NCBI RefSeq assembly: GCF_000717055.1
Contig: NZ_JNXI01000002.1
Span: 1 to 64,000, forward strand
Direction of reading: 5' to 3'
DNA: 64,000 nt
DNA from: Streptomyces iakyrus
Lineage (GTDB): Bacteria; Actinomycetota; Actinomycetes; Streptomycetales; Streptomycetaceae
The notes beneath the pieces were generated by a model, which saw only the letters and a list, made by a program, of their open reading frames with translations, was not told the origin of the DNA and did not search any database. The number at the start of each line of letters is the position of its first letter. The first letter of the stretch is position 1. A program made the translations under genes and the position numbers. Below, in pieces: positions 19,640 to 28,309 of the stretch.

Positions 19640-20899
19640 GTGCAAGACAGCCGACGGGGGCACATGGAGCCCGCAGAGCGACGGCCTCGGCGCAGGCGGC
19701 TGGGATTCGCGGCGCTCGCCCTGGCCGGGGTCGTGACTCTGGCCGCCTGCAGCCAGACCGCCAATGGCGCCTCCAAGGAATCACCGGCCTCGGATTCGAA
19801 GCCCGGGTCAGAGGTGGACGCGGATTCCGGCAAGAACGGGTCGCCCGCCGTCACGGTCTCTCCTGCCACCGACAGCAAGGACGTCATACCCGGTGAGCCG
19901 CTCACGGTGAAGGCGAGCGACGGGAAGCTGGCGTCGGTCACGGTCACCGCCGGTGACGGCAAGGCCCTCGACGGCTCACTGTCCTCCGACGGCACCTCCT
20001 GGACCTCGTCCCATGCCACCGGGTACGGCGCCACCTACACGCTCAAGGCCCAACTCGCCGCGTCTGATGGCAAGAAGACGACCCGCACCAGCAGCTTCAC
20101 GACGCTCAGCAAGGACGAGATCTTCGTCGGCACCTACAACGTCAACAAGGGCTCCACCGTCGGCGTCGCCCTTCCGGTGTCGATCGTCTTCAACAAGGCG
20201 ATCCACGACAAGGCGGCAGTGGAGCGCAAGCTCAGTGTCACCTCGTCCCCGGCCGTCGAGGGCGCGTGGAGCTGGATGAAGGACCGGGACGGCAAGGACC
20301 GCGTGGACTACCGGCCCAAGGAGTACTGGAAGCCCGGCACCAAGGTGAAGCTGCGGATGGACCTGGTCGGCCTGAAGAACGGCGACCTGGTCGGCACGCA
20401 GAAGCGCGAGATCGACTTCACCATCGGCAAGTCGGTCGTCAGCACGGTGGACGTGGTCAAGAAGACGATGACCGTGGCCGAGAACGGCAAGGTCGTCAAG
20501 ACCCTTCCCGTCTCCACGGGCAAGAAGACCTTCGAGACATGGAACGGCACCATGGTGGTGCTCAGCAAGGTCCCGACGATCCGGATGAACTCCGCCACGG
20601 TCGGCATCTTCGGCCCCGAGGCGTACGACCTCGGCGCCGTCAAGTGGGACGTCCAGCTCACCCCCTCGGGCACCTATGCCCACGCCGCCCCGTGGAACGA
20701 GGGCAAATTCGGCAAGGTCAACGCCAGCCACGGCTGCATCGGACTGAGCACCGCCAACGCCAAGTGGTTCTACGACCGCGTGAACTACGGCGACCCCGTG
20801 ACCGTCATCAAGTCCACAGACACCGTGGCCGTGAACAACGGCTACGGCGCCTGGAACGTCGACTGGGAGTCCTGGAAGAAGGGCAGCGCGCTGGCCTGA
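19640..20899 (+). CDS. L,D-transpeptidase lipoprotein (YkuD domain with Ig-like domain)
   Basis: The product has 419 residues from GTG 19640, preferred over ATG 19634 because GGAGG ends six bases before it. A lipobox LAAC (VTLAACSQTANG) ends the signal peptide. A Thr/Ser-rich bacterial Ig-like domain (about 60-240) precedes the YkuD domain, whose catalytic motif is NASHGCIGLS near residue 365. Such enzymes form 3-3 cross-links in peptidoglycan or attach proteins to it. Cross-linking remodels the wall under stress, consistent with the psp and ftsH genes. A palindromic operator candidate overlaps the likely promoter and a strong hairpin terminator follows, so it is monocistronic. Confidence 0.9.
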   Translation: MQDSRRGHMEPAERRPRRRRLGFAALALAGVVTLAACSQTANGASKESPASDSKPGSEVDADSGKNGSPAVTVSPATDSKDVIPGEPLTVKASDGKLASVTVTAGDGKALDGSLSSDGTSWTSSHATGYGATYTLKAQLAASDGKKTTRTSSFTTLSKDEIFVGTYNVNKGSTVGVALPVSIVFNKAIHDKAAVERKLSVTSSPAVEGAWSWMKDRDGKDRVDYRPKEYWKPGTKVKLRMDLVGLKNGDLVGTQKREIDFTIGKSVVSTVDVVKKTMTVAENGKVVKTLPVSTGKKTFETWNGTMVVLSKVPTIRMNSATVGIFGPEAYDLGAVKWDVQLTPSGTYAHAAPWNEGKFGKVNASHGCIGLSTANAKWFYDRVNYGDPVTVIKSTDTVAVNNGYGAWNVDWESWKKGSALA

Positions 20900-20919
20900 C
20901 AAACCACGCACCCGACGAG

Positions 20920-20958
20920 AGCCTTGCCCGACGGCCGTGTGCCGTCGGGCAAGGCTTT
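20920..20958 (+). terminator. Strong hairpin terminator after the L,D-transpeptidase gene
   Basis: AGCCTTGCCCGACGGC pairs perfectly with GCCGTCGGGCAAGGCT (16 bp) around a five-base loop CGTGT; TTTGCG follows. Confidence 0.85.
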
Positions 20959-21003
20959 GCGATGTGAGGCGTCCGTGACTGAACGGTCCACTGAGATCCG
21001 ACG

Positions 21004-21020
21004 TACTAAGTGAGTAAGTA
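21004..21020. promoter_or_regulatory. Palindromic operator candidate, variant of CTAA-N5-TTAG (site 5)
   Basis: TACTAA and TAAGTA flank GTGAG; one inner base of the right half differs from the other sites. It ends 28 bp upstream of the lipoprotein start. Confidence 0.5.
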
Positions 21021-21048
21021 GAAACAGGGCTCAGTGAAGGGAACCTCC

Positions 21049-21675
21049 GTGATCCGGCAACGTGTTGTCCTGGCCGCAGCCGCAGGCGTCACCTCCGCAC
21101 TCCTCCTGACCGCGTGCGGCAGCTCCGGGGACAGTTCCTCCGGTACGGACTCCGGCGCCGCCGCGGCCTCCTCGGCCCCCGCGTCCTCCGCCCCGGCCGG
21201 CAGCGGTGATGCGGACGGCATGGGCATGGCCACCACCTCCATGCTGATGACCGAGGAGATGGAGGGCATGGGCACCTTCGTCACCGACGACAAGGGGATG
21301 ACCCTCTATCGCTACGAGATGGACCAGGCGTCCCCGTCCAAGTCGATGTGTACGGGTGACTGCGCGAAGACCTGGATGCCGGTCATGGCGCAGGACTCCG
21401 TCAAGGCGATGGGCGTGGAGCAGAGCCTCGTCGGCTCGGTGGACCGCTCGGACGGAATGAAGCAGCTCACCCTCGCCGGCCGCCCGCTGTACCGCTACAT
21501 GGGCGATGCCAAGGCCGGTGAGTTGAAGGGCCAGGCCAAGGACAGCAAGTGGTACGCGGTCACGCCCGCCGGTGAGAAGGCCGCGATGTCCTCGGACGGC
21601 TCCGGCTCGTCCGATGGCACCTCGGGTGGGTCCGGTTCGTCTGACGACATGGAGGGCATGCCCGGCATGTCCTAA
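21049..21675 (+). CDS. Lipoprotein with secreted repeats (COG4315 type)
   Basis: GTG 21049 follows AAGGGAACCTCC; an in-frame GTG at 21034 is less likely. The 208-residue product has a lipobox (LLLTACGSSG), a Ser/Ala-rich spacer, and two copies of the repeat GMTLYRYEMD ... CTGDCAKTWMPV and RPLYRYMGDAKAGELKGQ, typical of the COG4315 predicted lipoprotein family. The tail is Gly/Ser/Met-rich (SDDMEGMPGMS), possibly metal-binding. The family often occurs beside redox and metal genes but has no proven activity. Confidence 0.8.
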   Translation: MIRQRVVLAAAAGVTSALLLTACGSSGDSSSGTDSGAAAASSAPASSAPAGSGDADGMGMATTSMLMTEEMEGMGTFVTDDKGMTLYRYEMDQASPSKSMCTGDCAKTWMPVMAQDSVKAMGVEQSLVGSVDRSDGMKQLTLAGRPLYRYMGDAKAGELKGQAKDSKWYAVTPAGEKAAMSSDGSGSSDGTSGGSGSSDDMEGMPGMS

Positions 21676-21914
21676 CGCTCAGCAGGGCCGCGCCGGTCCG
21701 GTCCACCGACCGGGCTGTGGCACCGTCACCGAGCCGCACGTGGTCCAGGCACTCATCGGTATGGCTGTCCGGATGCCGGTGGTCGTACGCGGCCGTGGTG
21801 GAGACCGCGAGGACGGCAACCCGACTGTCGGGCAGGGCGAGGAGTACCCGCTTGTCGGCGCCTGGGCCGTCGGTCAGCCTGGTTCCCGCTCAAGGGTACC
21901 GATCCCCTCCAACT

Positions 21915-22120
21915 TCCCCTCCTGCTGCGCTCCTTGGCCGACGGCGGCGCCGTCCCGTCACCCCGGGTCACCCACCCGCGGCGTCGTGGACGGCTACCTG
22001 GACAACGGCCCCCCCCAGGAAGCGGCCGCCGCGGTGTCGCCCGGTTGACCGAACGCGAGCACGCCGCACTCGTCCTCATCGCCGAGGGACTGTCCAACAC
22101 TGTGTCCCACGTCTCAGCAC
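21915..22120 (+). pseudogene. Remnant of a NarL/FixJ-type response regulator
   Basis: Fragments in two alternating frames match the linker and HTH of this family in the correct order: LADGGAVPSPRVT, then RGVVDGYLDNGPPQ in another frame, then RLTEREHAALVLIAEGLSN back in the first. The receiver domain and the end of the HTH are missing. The rest of the 21676-22407 interval shows no gene. I place the remnant from fragment order and treat the exact ends as approximate. Confidence 0.5.
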
Positions 22121-22409
22121 AGCCTTGCACTGCATGGCCCCCTCCAGAAAGGCCGGTTCCGGTGCTGAGACCGAAGCTCTCACGCCGCCGAGGCCGTGCA
22201 GGCGGCCAGTTGAGATAGAAGGCCCCGCTCTCGGGGCGGACGCATGGGCGCCGTACCGCTGCCCGCAGGACGCAACCCCTTTATCGGATGGGGCTCTTCC
22301 TCGCATCCGACGCCTCCTCTCTGTGCGGCGACTCGACCTCCGTGCGTGTAGGTCGCTTAGTAGTGGATGAATCTTTCAAGCTGTGCACATGACAAACTCA
22401 CGTCGATTC

Positions 22410-22426
22410 CCCTAATCTGCTTAGCG
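22410..22426. promoter_or_regulatory. Palindromic operator candidate, CTAA-N5-TTAG site 6
   Basis: CCCTAA and TTAGCG flank TCTGC. It lies 181 bp upstream of the matrixin-like gene. Confidence 0.55.
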
Positions 22427-22607
22427 CTTGGTACCTCTGATCGGCTGGAGCCCCACTGGCATGCCTACGTCGCATGCCACCCAGTCGAACGGTCAGTCAC
22501 CACCGCAACACCCGCACGGTAGTTCGCGATTCTGGCTGTGCCGACGACGAAGGGGCTCATCCAGGGTCGCGTGTGGCTTCCATCCCCGACCACTGAGGAG
22601 ACCCCTC

Positions 22608-23366
22608 GTGCGCATGAAGCTGCTCGCCGCCGTCACCACCGCGGCCGCCGCCACGCTGACGTTCAGCACCTCTGCCCAGGCCAACCACTCATGGGGCGGC
22701 TACCACTGGGCTCGCACCTCGAACCCCTTCACCCTCAAGCTCGGCGACAACCTCAGCTCCTCCTGGAAGAGCTACCTGAGCACGGCTTCGAGCGACTGGT
22801 CCACGTCCTCGGCGCTCGACACCACGGTGGTTGCCGGGCAGTCCAACAACAGCTGCCGGGCCACCAGCGGCCGGGTCGAGGTGTGCAACAGAACGTACGG
22901 GAACAACGGCTGGCTCGGCCTCGCCTCGATATCCGTGACCGGCGGCACTCACATCAGCTCGGGCACGGTCAAGGTCAACGACACCTACTTCAACACCGCG
23001 ACGTACAACACGCCGTCCTGGAGAACCCTGGTGATGTGCCAGGAGGTCGGGCACACCTTCGGCCTGAACCACCAGGACGAGACCCAGACCAACCCCAACC
23101 TGGGCACGTGTATGGACTACACCAACACCCCCGACGGGCCGCCCAGCAACCTCCACCCCAACACACACGACTATGACCAACTGGCCACCATCTACGCCCA
23201 CGTCGACTCGACGAGCACGGTCGACCAGTCCGCAGCCGTACCGCAGGTCGGTAACGACAAGGCGAGCTGGGGCAAGCGGGTTGGGCGCTCGTCCAACGGC
23301 GACACCTACGTGCGGGACTTCGGCAAGGGCAACGCTGTGATCACCTTCGTGGTCTGGGCGCGCTGA
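22608..23366 (+). CDS. Secreted matrixin-like protein with altered zinc motif
   Basis: GTG 22608 is seven bases after GAGGAG, giving 252 residues; ATG 22614 is an alternative. A signal peptide ends near AQA-NHSWGGYHW. Three Cys-containing loops and the sequence MCQEVGHTFGLNHQDE follow. In metzincins this site reads HEXXHXXGXXH; here the first His is Gln while the Glu and the other two His are kept. A second conserved block, GTCMDY, corresponds to the Met-turn position. It may be a weak protease, a zinc site completed by another residue, or a non-catalytic binder. A perfect terminator follows. Confidence 0.7.
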   Translation: MRMKLLAAVTTAAAATLTFSTSAQANHSWGGYHWARTSNPFTLKLGDNLSSSWKSYLSTASSDWSTSSALDTTVVAGQSNNSCRATSGRVEVCNRTYGNNGWLGLASISVTGGTHISSGTVKVNDTYFNTATYNTPSWRTLVMCQEVGHTFGLNHQDETQTNPNLGTCMDYTNTPDGPPSNLHPNTHDYDQLATIYAHVDSTSTVDQSAAVPQVGNDKASWGKRVGRSSNGDTYVRDFGKGNAVITFVVWAR

Positions 23367-23379
23367 CGCCCACCGGCCA

Positions 23380-23414
23380 GGGCAAGGCGGCCGGACTCTC
23401 TGGCCGCCTTGCCC
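23380..23414 (+). terminator. Hairpin terminator after the matrixin-like gene
   Basis: GGGCAAGGCGGCC pairs perfectly with GGCCGCCTTGCCC (13 bp) around a nine-base loop. Its position also suits the amidase operon arriving from the right. Confidence 0.8.
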
Positions 23415-23804
23415 TCCCCGCCCGTGTTGGCGGCCGTCGCGTGCGTGGGCGGGATCGTCGCCGCGTCGGCGGCTGCCACGGAGCCCGCCCTGACCGCCTT
23501 AGCCTGTCCGAACAGCACACCTAGGGCCGTACCCGAAAGCGGTGAGACGCCGGTCCCTGGCCGTGGGGAATTGCCGAAGTCCGATCCAACTCGCGTGTGG
23601 ACGCCTCCATGGCCGGTATGGCGTCAACCACCCCGAGCTCACCTGCATCGCGCGAGAAGCGCCCATCGTCGCAGCTGGTGTGTCACGTCAGCTGCCGCGC
23701 AACTCGTCCAGCACCTCCAAGCAGGCCGATCGTCCTCGACCACGGCCTGTGGCTCCGCTCCGACCGCGACGCGTGGACGAGACCATTCGCGAAGCCAGCG
23801 GACA
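23415..23804. other. Intergenic stretch without a supported gene
   Basis: Several open frames cross this region but none has a convincing start, family motif or ribosome site. It forms the boundary between the stress island and the next operon. Confidence 0.4.
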
Positions 23805-25235
23805 TCAGATTCCCCCGGCCGTCCCTCCTAGAAGCGACGCCAGATCTTCAGCCAGTGCGAGCAAGTTCCGGTCCGAGTAGGTCGGCCCCACGAGCTGGAC
23901 GCCGATCGGGAGGCCGTCCGCGTTTCGCGCAACCGGCATGACGAGGCTGGGCAGGCCGACGTGGCTGGTGAGGTTGGCCCAGCCGGTCTGGTCGAAGAAG
24001 CTCCGCTCGATGCCGTCGACCATGAGAGAGCGGGTGCCGGCCGGGATCGCCGCAGTGGGAGCGGCGGGGGTGATGAGGAAATCGTGCTCGGCGTCGGCGA
24101 AGAACCGGTGCCACGCCCCTCGAAACTGGAGGCGCTCCTCGTCGGCGCGGAGCCAGGCGCGGTGTGTCTGCGTTCGGTGGCGGAGGAAGGTGGCCCGTGG
24201 GCTCGCGTCATCCTCGTGCAGGTCACGCGCCGCTGCGAGTTCGGCCGCGCCCGCTTCGTCGTCGGTGGTGGCCGTCGCGGTGGCGTGGAGGAGCTGCTCG
24301 AAGAGGCGGAGAGAGTCGGCGAAGCCGACCGGCCCCACGGTGCGGCGGACGTCCGCTCCTGCGGAGGCCAGTGCCTGCTCGACAGTGGCGAGAGCATCGG
24401 CCGTTTCGCGGTCGACGGGGCAGCGTGCATCCTCGGCCCAGACCGCCACACGGAGGTGGCCGACTGCAGGACGTGCCGTGGGCAGATTGACGCGCCAAGG
24501 GCTGTTCTCTGCGGGTGACGGCGTCGTCAGCGCGTCGAGGAGCAGGTCGAGGTCGCGGGGGTGGCGTGCCAGGGGGCCGGGGGTGACCATGTCACTGCTG
24601 GTGATCCATCCCGGCGGGCGGGGGATGTGGCCGCGGGCCGGGACGAGTCCGTGCGTGGGGCGCAGGCCGTAGACGCCGCAGTAGTGAGCCGGAAGCCGAA
24701 GCGAACCGGCGAGGTCGCTGCCGAGGTCGGCGGGGGTCAGGCGGGCGGCAACTGCGGCGGCGGGGCCGCCGGAGGAACCGCCGGCGGTGTGCCTGGGGTC
24801 GTGCGGGTTGAGCGTGGGCCCGAACAGGCTGTTGTCCGTGTGCAGGTCCTGGCAGTACGCCGGGGTGTTGGTCTTGCCCATGATCACGGCGCCTTGATGG
24901 CGAAGCCGGGCGACCGCGTCGGCGTCACGTGCGGGTACGTGATCCGCCAGATCCTCGGCGCCGCTGGTAGTGCGCAGGCCGGCCGTCTCGAAGCTGTCCT
25001 TGATCGTGAGGGGAAGGCCGTCGAGGGTTCCCCTCTTCTCGTTGCGGGCGCGGCGTTCGTCTGCCGCTTGTGCGGCGGCCTGGGCCGCCTCGTCGTCCCG
25101 GGTGATGACTGCGTTGACGTGGCTGGCGTCGATCCGGTCGAGGTGGAGGTCGAGCAGCTCGCGGCTGGAGATCTCGCGACGGTCCAGGGCTTGGAGCTGG
25201 ACGTGAGCCGGTTGGTGGGTGAGATCGGTCGTCAT
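23805..25235 (-). CDS. Amidase-signature family hydrolase
   Basis: The 476-residue protein carries the Ser-cisSer-Lys triad region: LTIKDSFETAGLRTTSG (Lys near 79), TAGGSSGGPAAAVA (near 152) and SDLAGSLRLPAHYCGVYG (near 173). The family hydrolyses carboxamides; the substrate may be a small amide, a peptide or an amidated metabolite. Gly-Ser in the third block (SDLAGS) replaces the more common DxGGSIR pattern with Ala, which is seen in some members. It overlaps the upstream membrane protein gene by four bases and closes the XRE-ImmA-MAB_1171c operon. It lacks the GatB and GatC neighbours expected for GatA. Confidence 0.85.
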   Translation of the reverse strand: MTTDLTHQPAHVQLQALDRREISSRELLDLHLDRIDASHVNAVITRDDEAAQAAAQAADERRARNEKRGTLDGLPLTIKDSFETAGLRTTSGAEDLADHVPARDADAVARLRHQGAVIMGKTNTPAYCQDLHTDNSLFGPTLNPHDPRHTAGGSSGGPAAAVAARLTPADLGSDLAGSLRLPAHYCGVYGLRPTHGLVPARGHIPRPPGWITSSDMVTPGPLARHPRDLDLLLDALTTPSPAENSPWRVNLPTARPAVGHLRVAVWAEDARCPVDRETADALATVEQALASAGADVRRTVGPVGFADSLRLFEQLLHATATATTDDEAGAAELAAARDLHEDDASPRATFLRHRTQTHRAWLRADEERLQFRGAWHRFFADAEHDFLITPAAPTAAIPAGTRSLMVDGIERSFFDQTGWANLTSHVGLPSLVMPVARNADGLPIGVQLVGPTYSDRNLLALAEDLASLLGGTAGGI

Positions 25236-26440
25236 GCGGAGACTCGCTCAAGGTGGGGGGCTTGTGCGGGCTGGCGGGGCAGGTGGCGAGCGACATCGAG
25301 GAGAGCGTCGATGTCGTCCATGGGTCGGCTGGTCTGGCGTTCGGAGTCGGCGAATTCGGTGAGCTGGTCGGGCGCCGGGCGGGCGCCTTCGGCCCTGGCG
25401 GCGATTCCGGCGAGGATCTGGTCGGCCGTGACGGCGGCCGACAGCTCCTGGCCGTGAAGCCCTCGGGCCCGGTGGTGGGCTTCGCTGGCCTCGCGTACTG
25501 CGGCATCGAGGTATTGGCGGATCACGAACCGGCCGTCCCGGATTTCGACTGCTCGGCGGTAGAGCCGGATCGAGATGCGGCGGAAGCGGCGCCTGTGGGC
25601 CGGGTCGACTCGGTCGATCGGCAGCTGGATCTCGGGCGCTTCGCTGTAGAACGCCAGCCACAGGGGGCGCAGGGCGTAGTAGCTGCGGTACTGCTTGATC
25701 CGGTACTGGAGGCTCTGGGCCTGGTCGCTGATGGTGGGTACGAGCCAGCCGATGAGCGTGAGCATGGCGCCGACATCGCCGCAGGTCCAGGCGAAGCCCT
25801 CCCAGTCTGCGAGGGAGGCGCCGAAGGCGCCGGCGATGACGTTGCCGATGCGGACCGCGCTGTATCCCAGGGTGACGGTGGCGCCGAGGGCGACGATGCG
25901 CAGGCCGTAGCGGACGGACCCGCGAGTGCTGCGGCTGGCCAGGCGCCAGCAGGCGCGGGCGAGGAACAGCTCCCCGATGGTGTAGGCCGTGACGTACAGG
26001 GTGAGGTACGCGGCGTACCAGTCATCGTGCGCGTAGTACAGCGTGAAGTCGATCGGATGAGGCGCGCTGGGCGTCAGCAGGGCGAACAGCACCAGCAGCC
26101 CGGCGATCACTGCGAAGCCGGCTCCGAGCCACCGGCGACTGAGCCGGCGGGCGACCTCGGGCGGGGATCCCCAGTAGGTGAGGACCACCTGCTGGCAGGC
26201 CAGGAGGGCGACCACGCAGCCTTGCGCGAGGGGCACGGAGAGGTTGACGGTGCCAAGGACGCGGTCGAGGTAGTTCCACATCGGCGTGATGGAGAACAGG
26301 AACGACAGTCCCGACAGCAGGAAGACGGCGGCCAATGCGGTGGTGGCGGGGTCTCGGCGGCGGGTCGGCACGTCCCGCAGGAGGCAGAGGAAGCCGAGCG
26401 TGGCGACGACGAGGCTGATCGGATGGAGCAGGTCCTTCAC
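25232..26440 (-). CDS. MAB_1171c-type seven-helix membrane protein
   Basis: GTG 26440 overlaps the ImmA stop by four bases, giving 402 residues. Seven hydrophobic helices occupy about residues 5-235, followed by a soluble helical tail of about 165 residues with YYALRPLWLAFYSEAPEIQL and an RRAVEIRDGRF segment. This layout matches the actinobacterial MAB_1171c family, annotated as putative transporters and regularly found with ImmA/XRE pairs. The protein may sense or transport a signal that the protease-repressor pair responds to, but no mechanism is established. Confidence 0.7.
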   Translation of the reverse strand: MKDLLHPISLVVATLGFLCLLRDVPTRRRDPATTALAAVFLLSGLSFLFSITPMWNYLDRVLGTVNLSVPLAQGCVVALLACQQVVLTYWGSPPEVARRLSRRWLGAGFAVIAGLLVLFALLTPSAPHPIDFTLYYAHDDWYAAYLTLYVTAYTIGELFLARACWRLASRSTRGSVRYGLRIVALGATVTLGYSAVRIGNVIAGAFGASLADWEGFAWTCGDVGAMLTLIGWLVPTISDQAQSLQYRIKQYRSYYALRPLWLAFYSEAPEIQLPIDRVDPAHRRRFRRISIRLYRRAVEIRDGRFVIRQYLDAAVREASEAHHRARGLHGQELSAAVTADQILAGIAARAEGARPAPDQLTEFADSERQTSRPMDDIDALLDVARHLPRQPAQAPHLERVSA

Positions 26441-26949
26441 GACCGGGCCTCCCGCCGGCGCAGGAGCGTGTGTGTGACCCGGTCCTGCACTTCGTCCCCG
26501 GAGGACTCGTCGCTGCGCAGCCACCGGTCGATGATCCGACGCTGAAGCAGCGAAGCGAGGAGTTCGGTGTCCCGCTCCTCGTCCTCGTCGTACTTGGTGC
26601 GCCCCAGCATCATCTGCACGGTGGCCGGGTCCACGCTGGTGATGAACGTCGGGGCCAGCGCGGACACCGGTCGGCTTTCGTGGTGGCCGAGCAGGAGGTG
26701 GCTGAACTCGTGGGCGATGATGTGGTCTTGGTGCAGAGGGCTGGTCCGCGGGTCGTAGAACACGTGGACAGCACTCTCCGTAACGGCGCACGCCCCGCAC
26801 ACCGAGGGTGCCTGCTCCCGGGCCTCTAGGACCACCGTCCGTCCCGTGCGGCGAGAGACCTCGTCGCTGAGATCGCGGATATTGATGACGTCCGGGAGCT
26901 TCAGCTCGGCCAGGAGGTCAGGCTGGCGGAGCCTACGTGCAGACCACAT
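26437..26949 (-). CDS. ImmA/IrrE-family metallopeptidase
   Basis: The 170-residue soluble protein carries the zinc motif HEFSH in HIIAHEFSHLLLGHHESRP (about residue 83). ImmA-type proteases cleave or inactivate partner XRE repressors and thereby switch on mobile-element or stress genes. AAGGAAAATCA precedes the ATG. The gene follows the XRE regulator by 36 bp and overlaps the next one, so this is the repressor-protease pair of a switch. Confidence 0.85.
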   Translation of the reverse strand: MWSARRLRQPDLLAELKLPDVINIRDLSDEVSRRTGRTVVLEAREQAPSVCGACAVTESAVHVFYDPRTSPLHQDHIIAHEFSHLLLGHHESRPVSALAPTFITSVDPATVQMMLGRTKYDEDEERDTELLASLLQRRIIDRWLRSDESSGDEVQDRVTHTLLRRREARS

Positions 26950-26985
26950 TGATTTTCCTTGATCACTTACTGAACTAAGCCCGTT

Positions 26986-27426
26986 TTACACGCCAGTTGA
27001 GGGCGGCAGCCCCTCGGATTTTCGTACGCTCTCGACGATCCCCAGGACGGCATCCTTTCCGTCTGCGGATACATCGGATAGACGAAGAAGAACGTTCTTG
27101 ATCTTCGCGTCGCGAAGCAGCGCGAGCAACTCAAGCTCCTGCACGGTCTTTTCGGCGACGGCGTCATCGAACCAATAGGCGGGCTCCACACCGAAAAACC
27201 CTGCAAGCGCTTCAAGATGACGCTTCGTCGGGTTATCGCGCTGCCCCGTCCGCAGGAGCCACAGATACTGGGCCGACAGCTTGCCCAGCCCCCGCTTCTC
27301 CATCAGTTCGGCCACTTCGACGTTACTGAAGGGGCCGCGACCGGGCGGGTGCACCGTGTCGAACAGGCGGTTTAGGCGGTCCATGAGCCCCTTGGGGTTC
27401 ACCTGACCTTCGGTGGAGTCTTTCAT
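26986..27426 (-). CDS. XRE-family HTH regulator
   Basis: ATG 27426 follows AAAGGATC, giving 146 residues. A helix-turn-helix with SNVEVAELMEKRGLGKLSAQ followed by YLWLLRTGQRDNPTKRHLEA is at about residues 25-70, followed by AGFFGVEPAYWFDD, the common end of XRE domains, and a C-terminal helical region that could contact ImmA. It is probably the repressor of its own operon and perhaps of the rightward genes beyond 28 kb, since the 880-bp gap between them holds divergent promoters. Confidence 0.82.
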   Translation of the reverse strand: MKDSTEGQVNPKGLMDRLNRLFDTVHPPGRGPFSNVEVAELMEKRGLGKLSAQYLWLLRTGQRDNPTKRHLEALAGFFGVEPAYWFDDAVAEKTVQELELLALLRDAKIKNVLLRLSDVSADGKDAVLGIVESVRKSEGLPPSTGV

Positions 27427-28309
27427 GATCCTTTCCCGGGTGGACTTCGCCGTCACTTCGATAACCCTACCCCGCCATAAACACCAGTTGACGGGATGAT
27501 CCTGCATATGGAAAGTTCTTCCTCGCCAGCACGTTTCCGTGTGGCGCGCACCGCCTGTTTCAGGTCGGCCTGTCCGTTTCTACCGGCAGGAGCATGCCAG
27601 GTGACGTGGCGCGAGCCACATTCACCCAGCGACATATGTCACGTCTGGCACGCAAGGCTTTGATCTTCGACCGGAAAGCGCGGGGGCGACAGTGGAAACA
27701 CCTCATTCACATCGCTTTTCCGCTGCGGGAAATACCAGACACCCGCTCTATTTCGGACACACTGGCACGCTCTTGGCGTACGGGACAACCGCGGCAACGG
27801 TGCTCCTCGACGCCAGGGAGCGGCTCGCGCCGAGTGCTACAGATGGCTCCGGCGGTAGATCATGCGGTGACTGTCTGCAACCAGTACAGAGTTTAAGAAC
27901 CAACTCTGGATCTTGACAAGGGTCCGTGCGTATGTTCGTCGTCCCCGGGCAGCCCGCCCGCGATGACGGACGTGAGGAGCCAGTAAGCACGGACCGGACC
28001 GAGAAGGTCCCGTAATACAGCGACGGCGCCCGAGAGCGGTACCTCACGGACGCCGAACGCTAAGTGGCGTAACCGCCCCGGCAAGGGCGGTGATTGCCCA
28101 CCATCACCACGCTGAGTCCTTCCAAGGGGCGCGTCAGCGTGGCAACACTGCAAAGGGGAGTATCGCATGCCTCCTGCCCTGCGCAAAAGGCCCTTCCGCC
28201 TGGCCTGCGCGGCAGCCACCTCCGCCTCGGCGCCTCAGCGCCCCGAGCCGGAACACACCATCCCGGCCCCGGCGGGCCGCTGGCCCCGCTTCCTCATCGG
28301 GAGCGGCCG
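27427..28309. other. Long intergenic control region between divergent operons
   Basis: About 880 bp separates the XRE operon from the rightward plasmid operon. I see no supported coding gene. It holds short palindromes such as GACATATGTC near 27632 and one clear hairpin at 28072-28091. It is the natural place for promoters of both operons, a regulatory RNA or an origin, but none can be proven here. Confidence 0.4.
28072..28091. terminator. Small hairpin upstream of the HTH gene
   Basis: ACCGCCC pairs with GGGCGGT around CGGCAA. It could be an attenuator or terminator in the leader of the gene starting at 28310. Confidence 0.4.

Noticed and set aside
21717..22370. Long plus-strand frame in the 21.7-22.4 kb gap
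   Set aside because: Composition is Arg/Pro/Ser-rich and regulator similarity switches frames, so it is better explained as remnants than as a gene.
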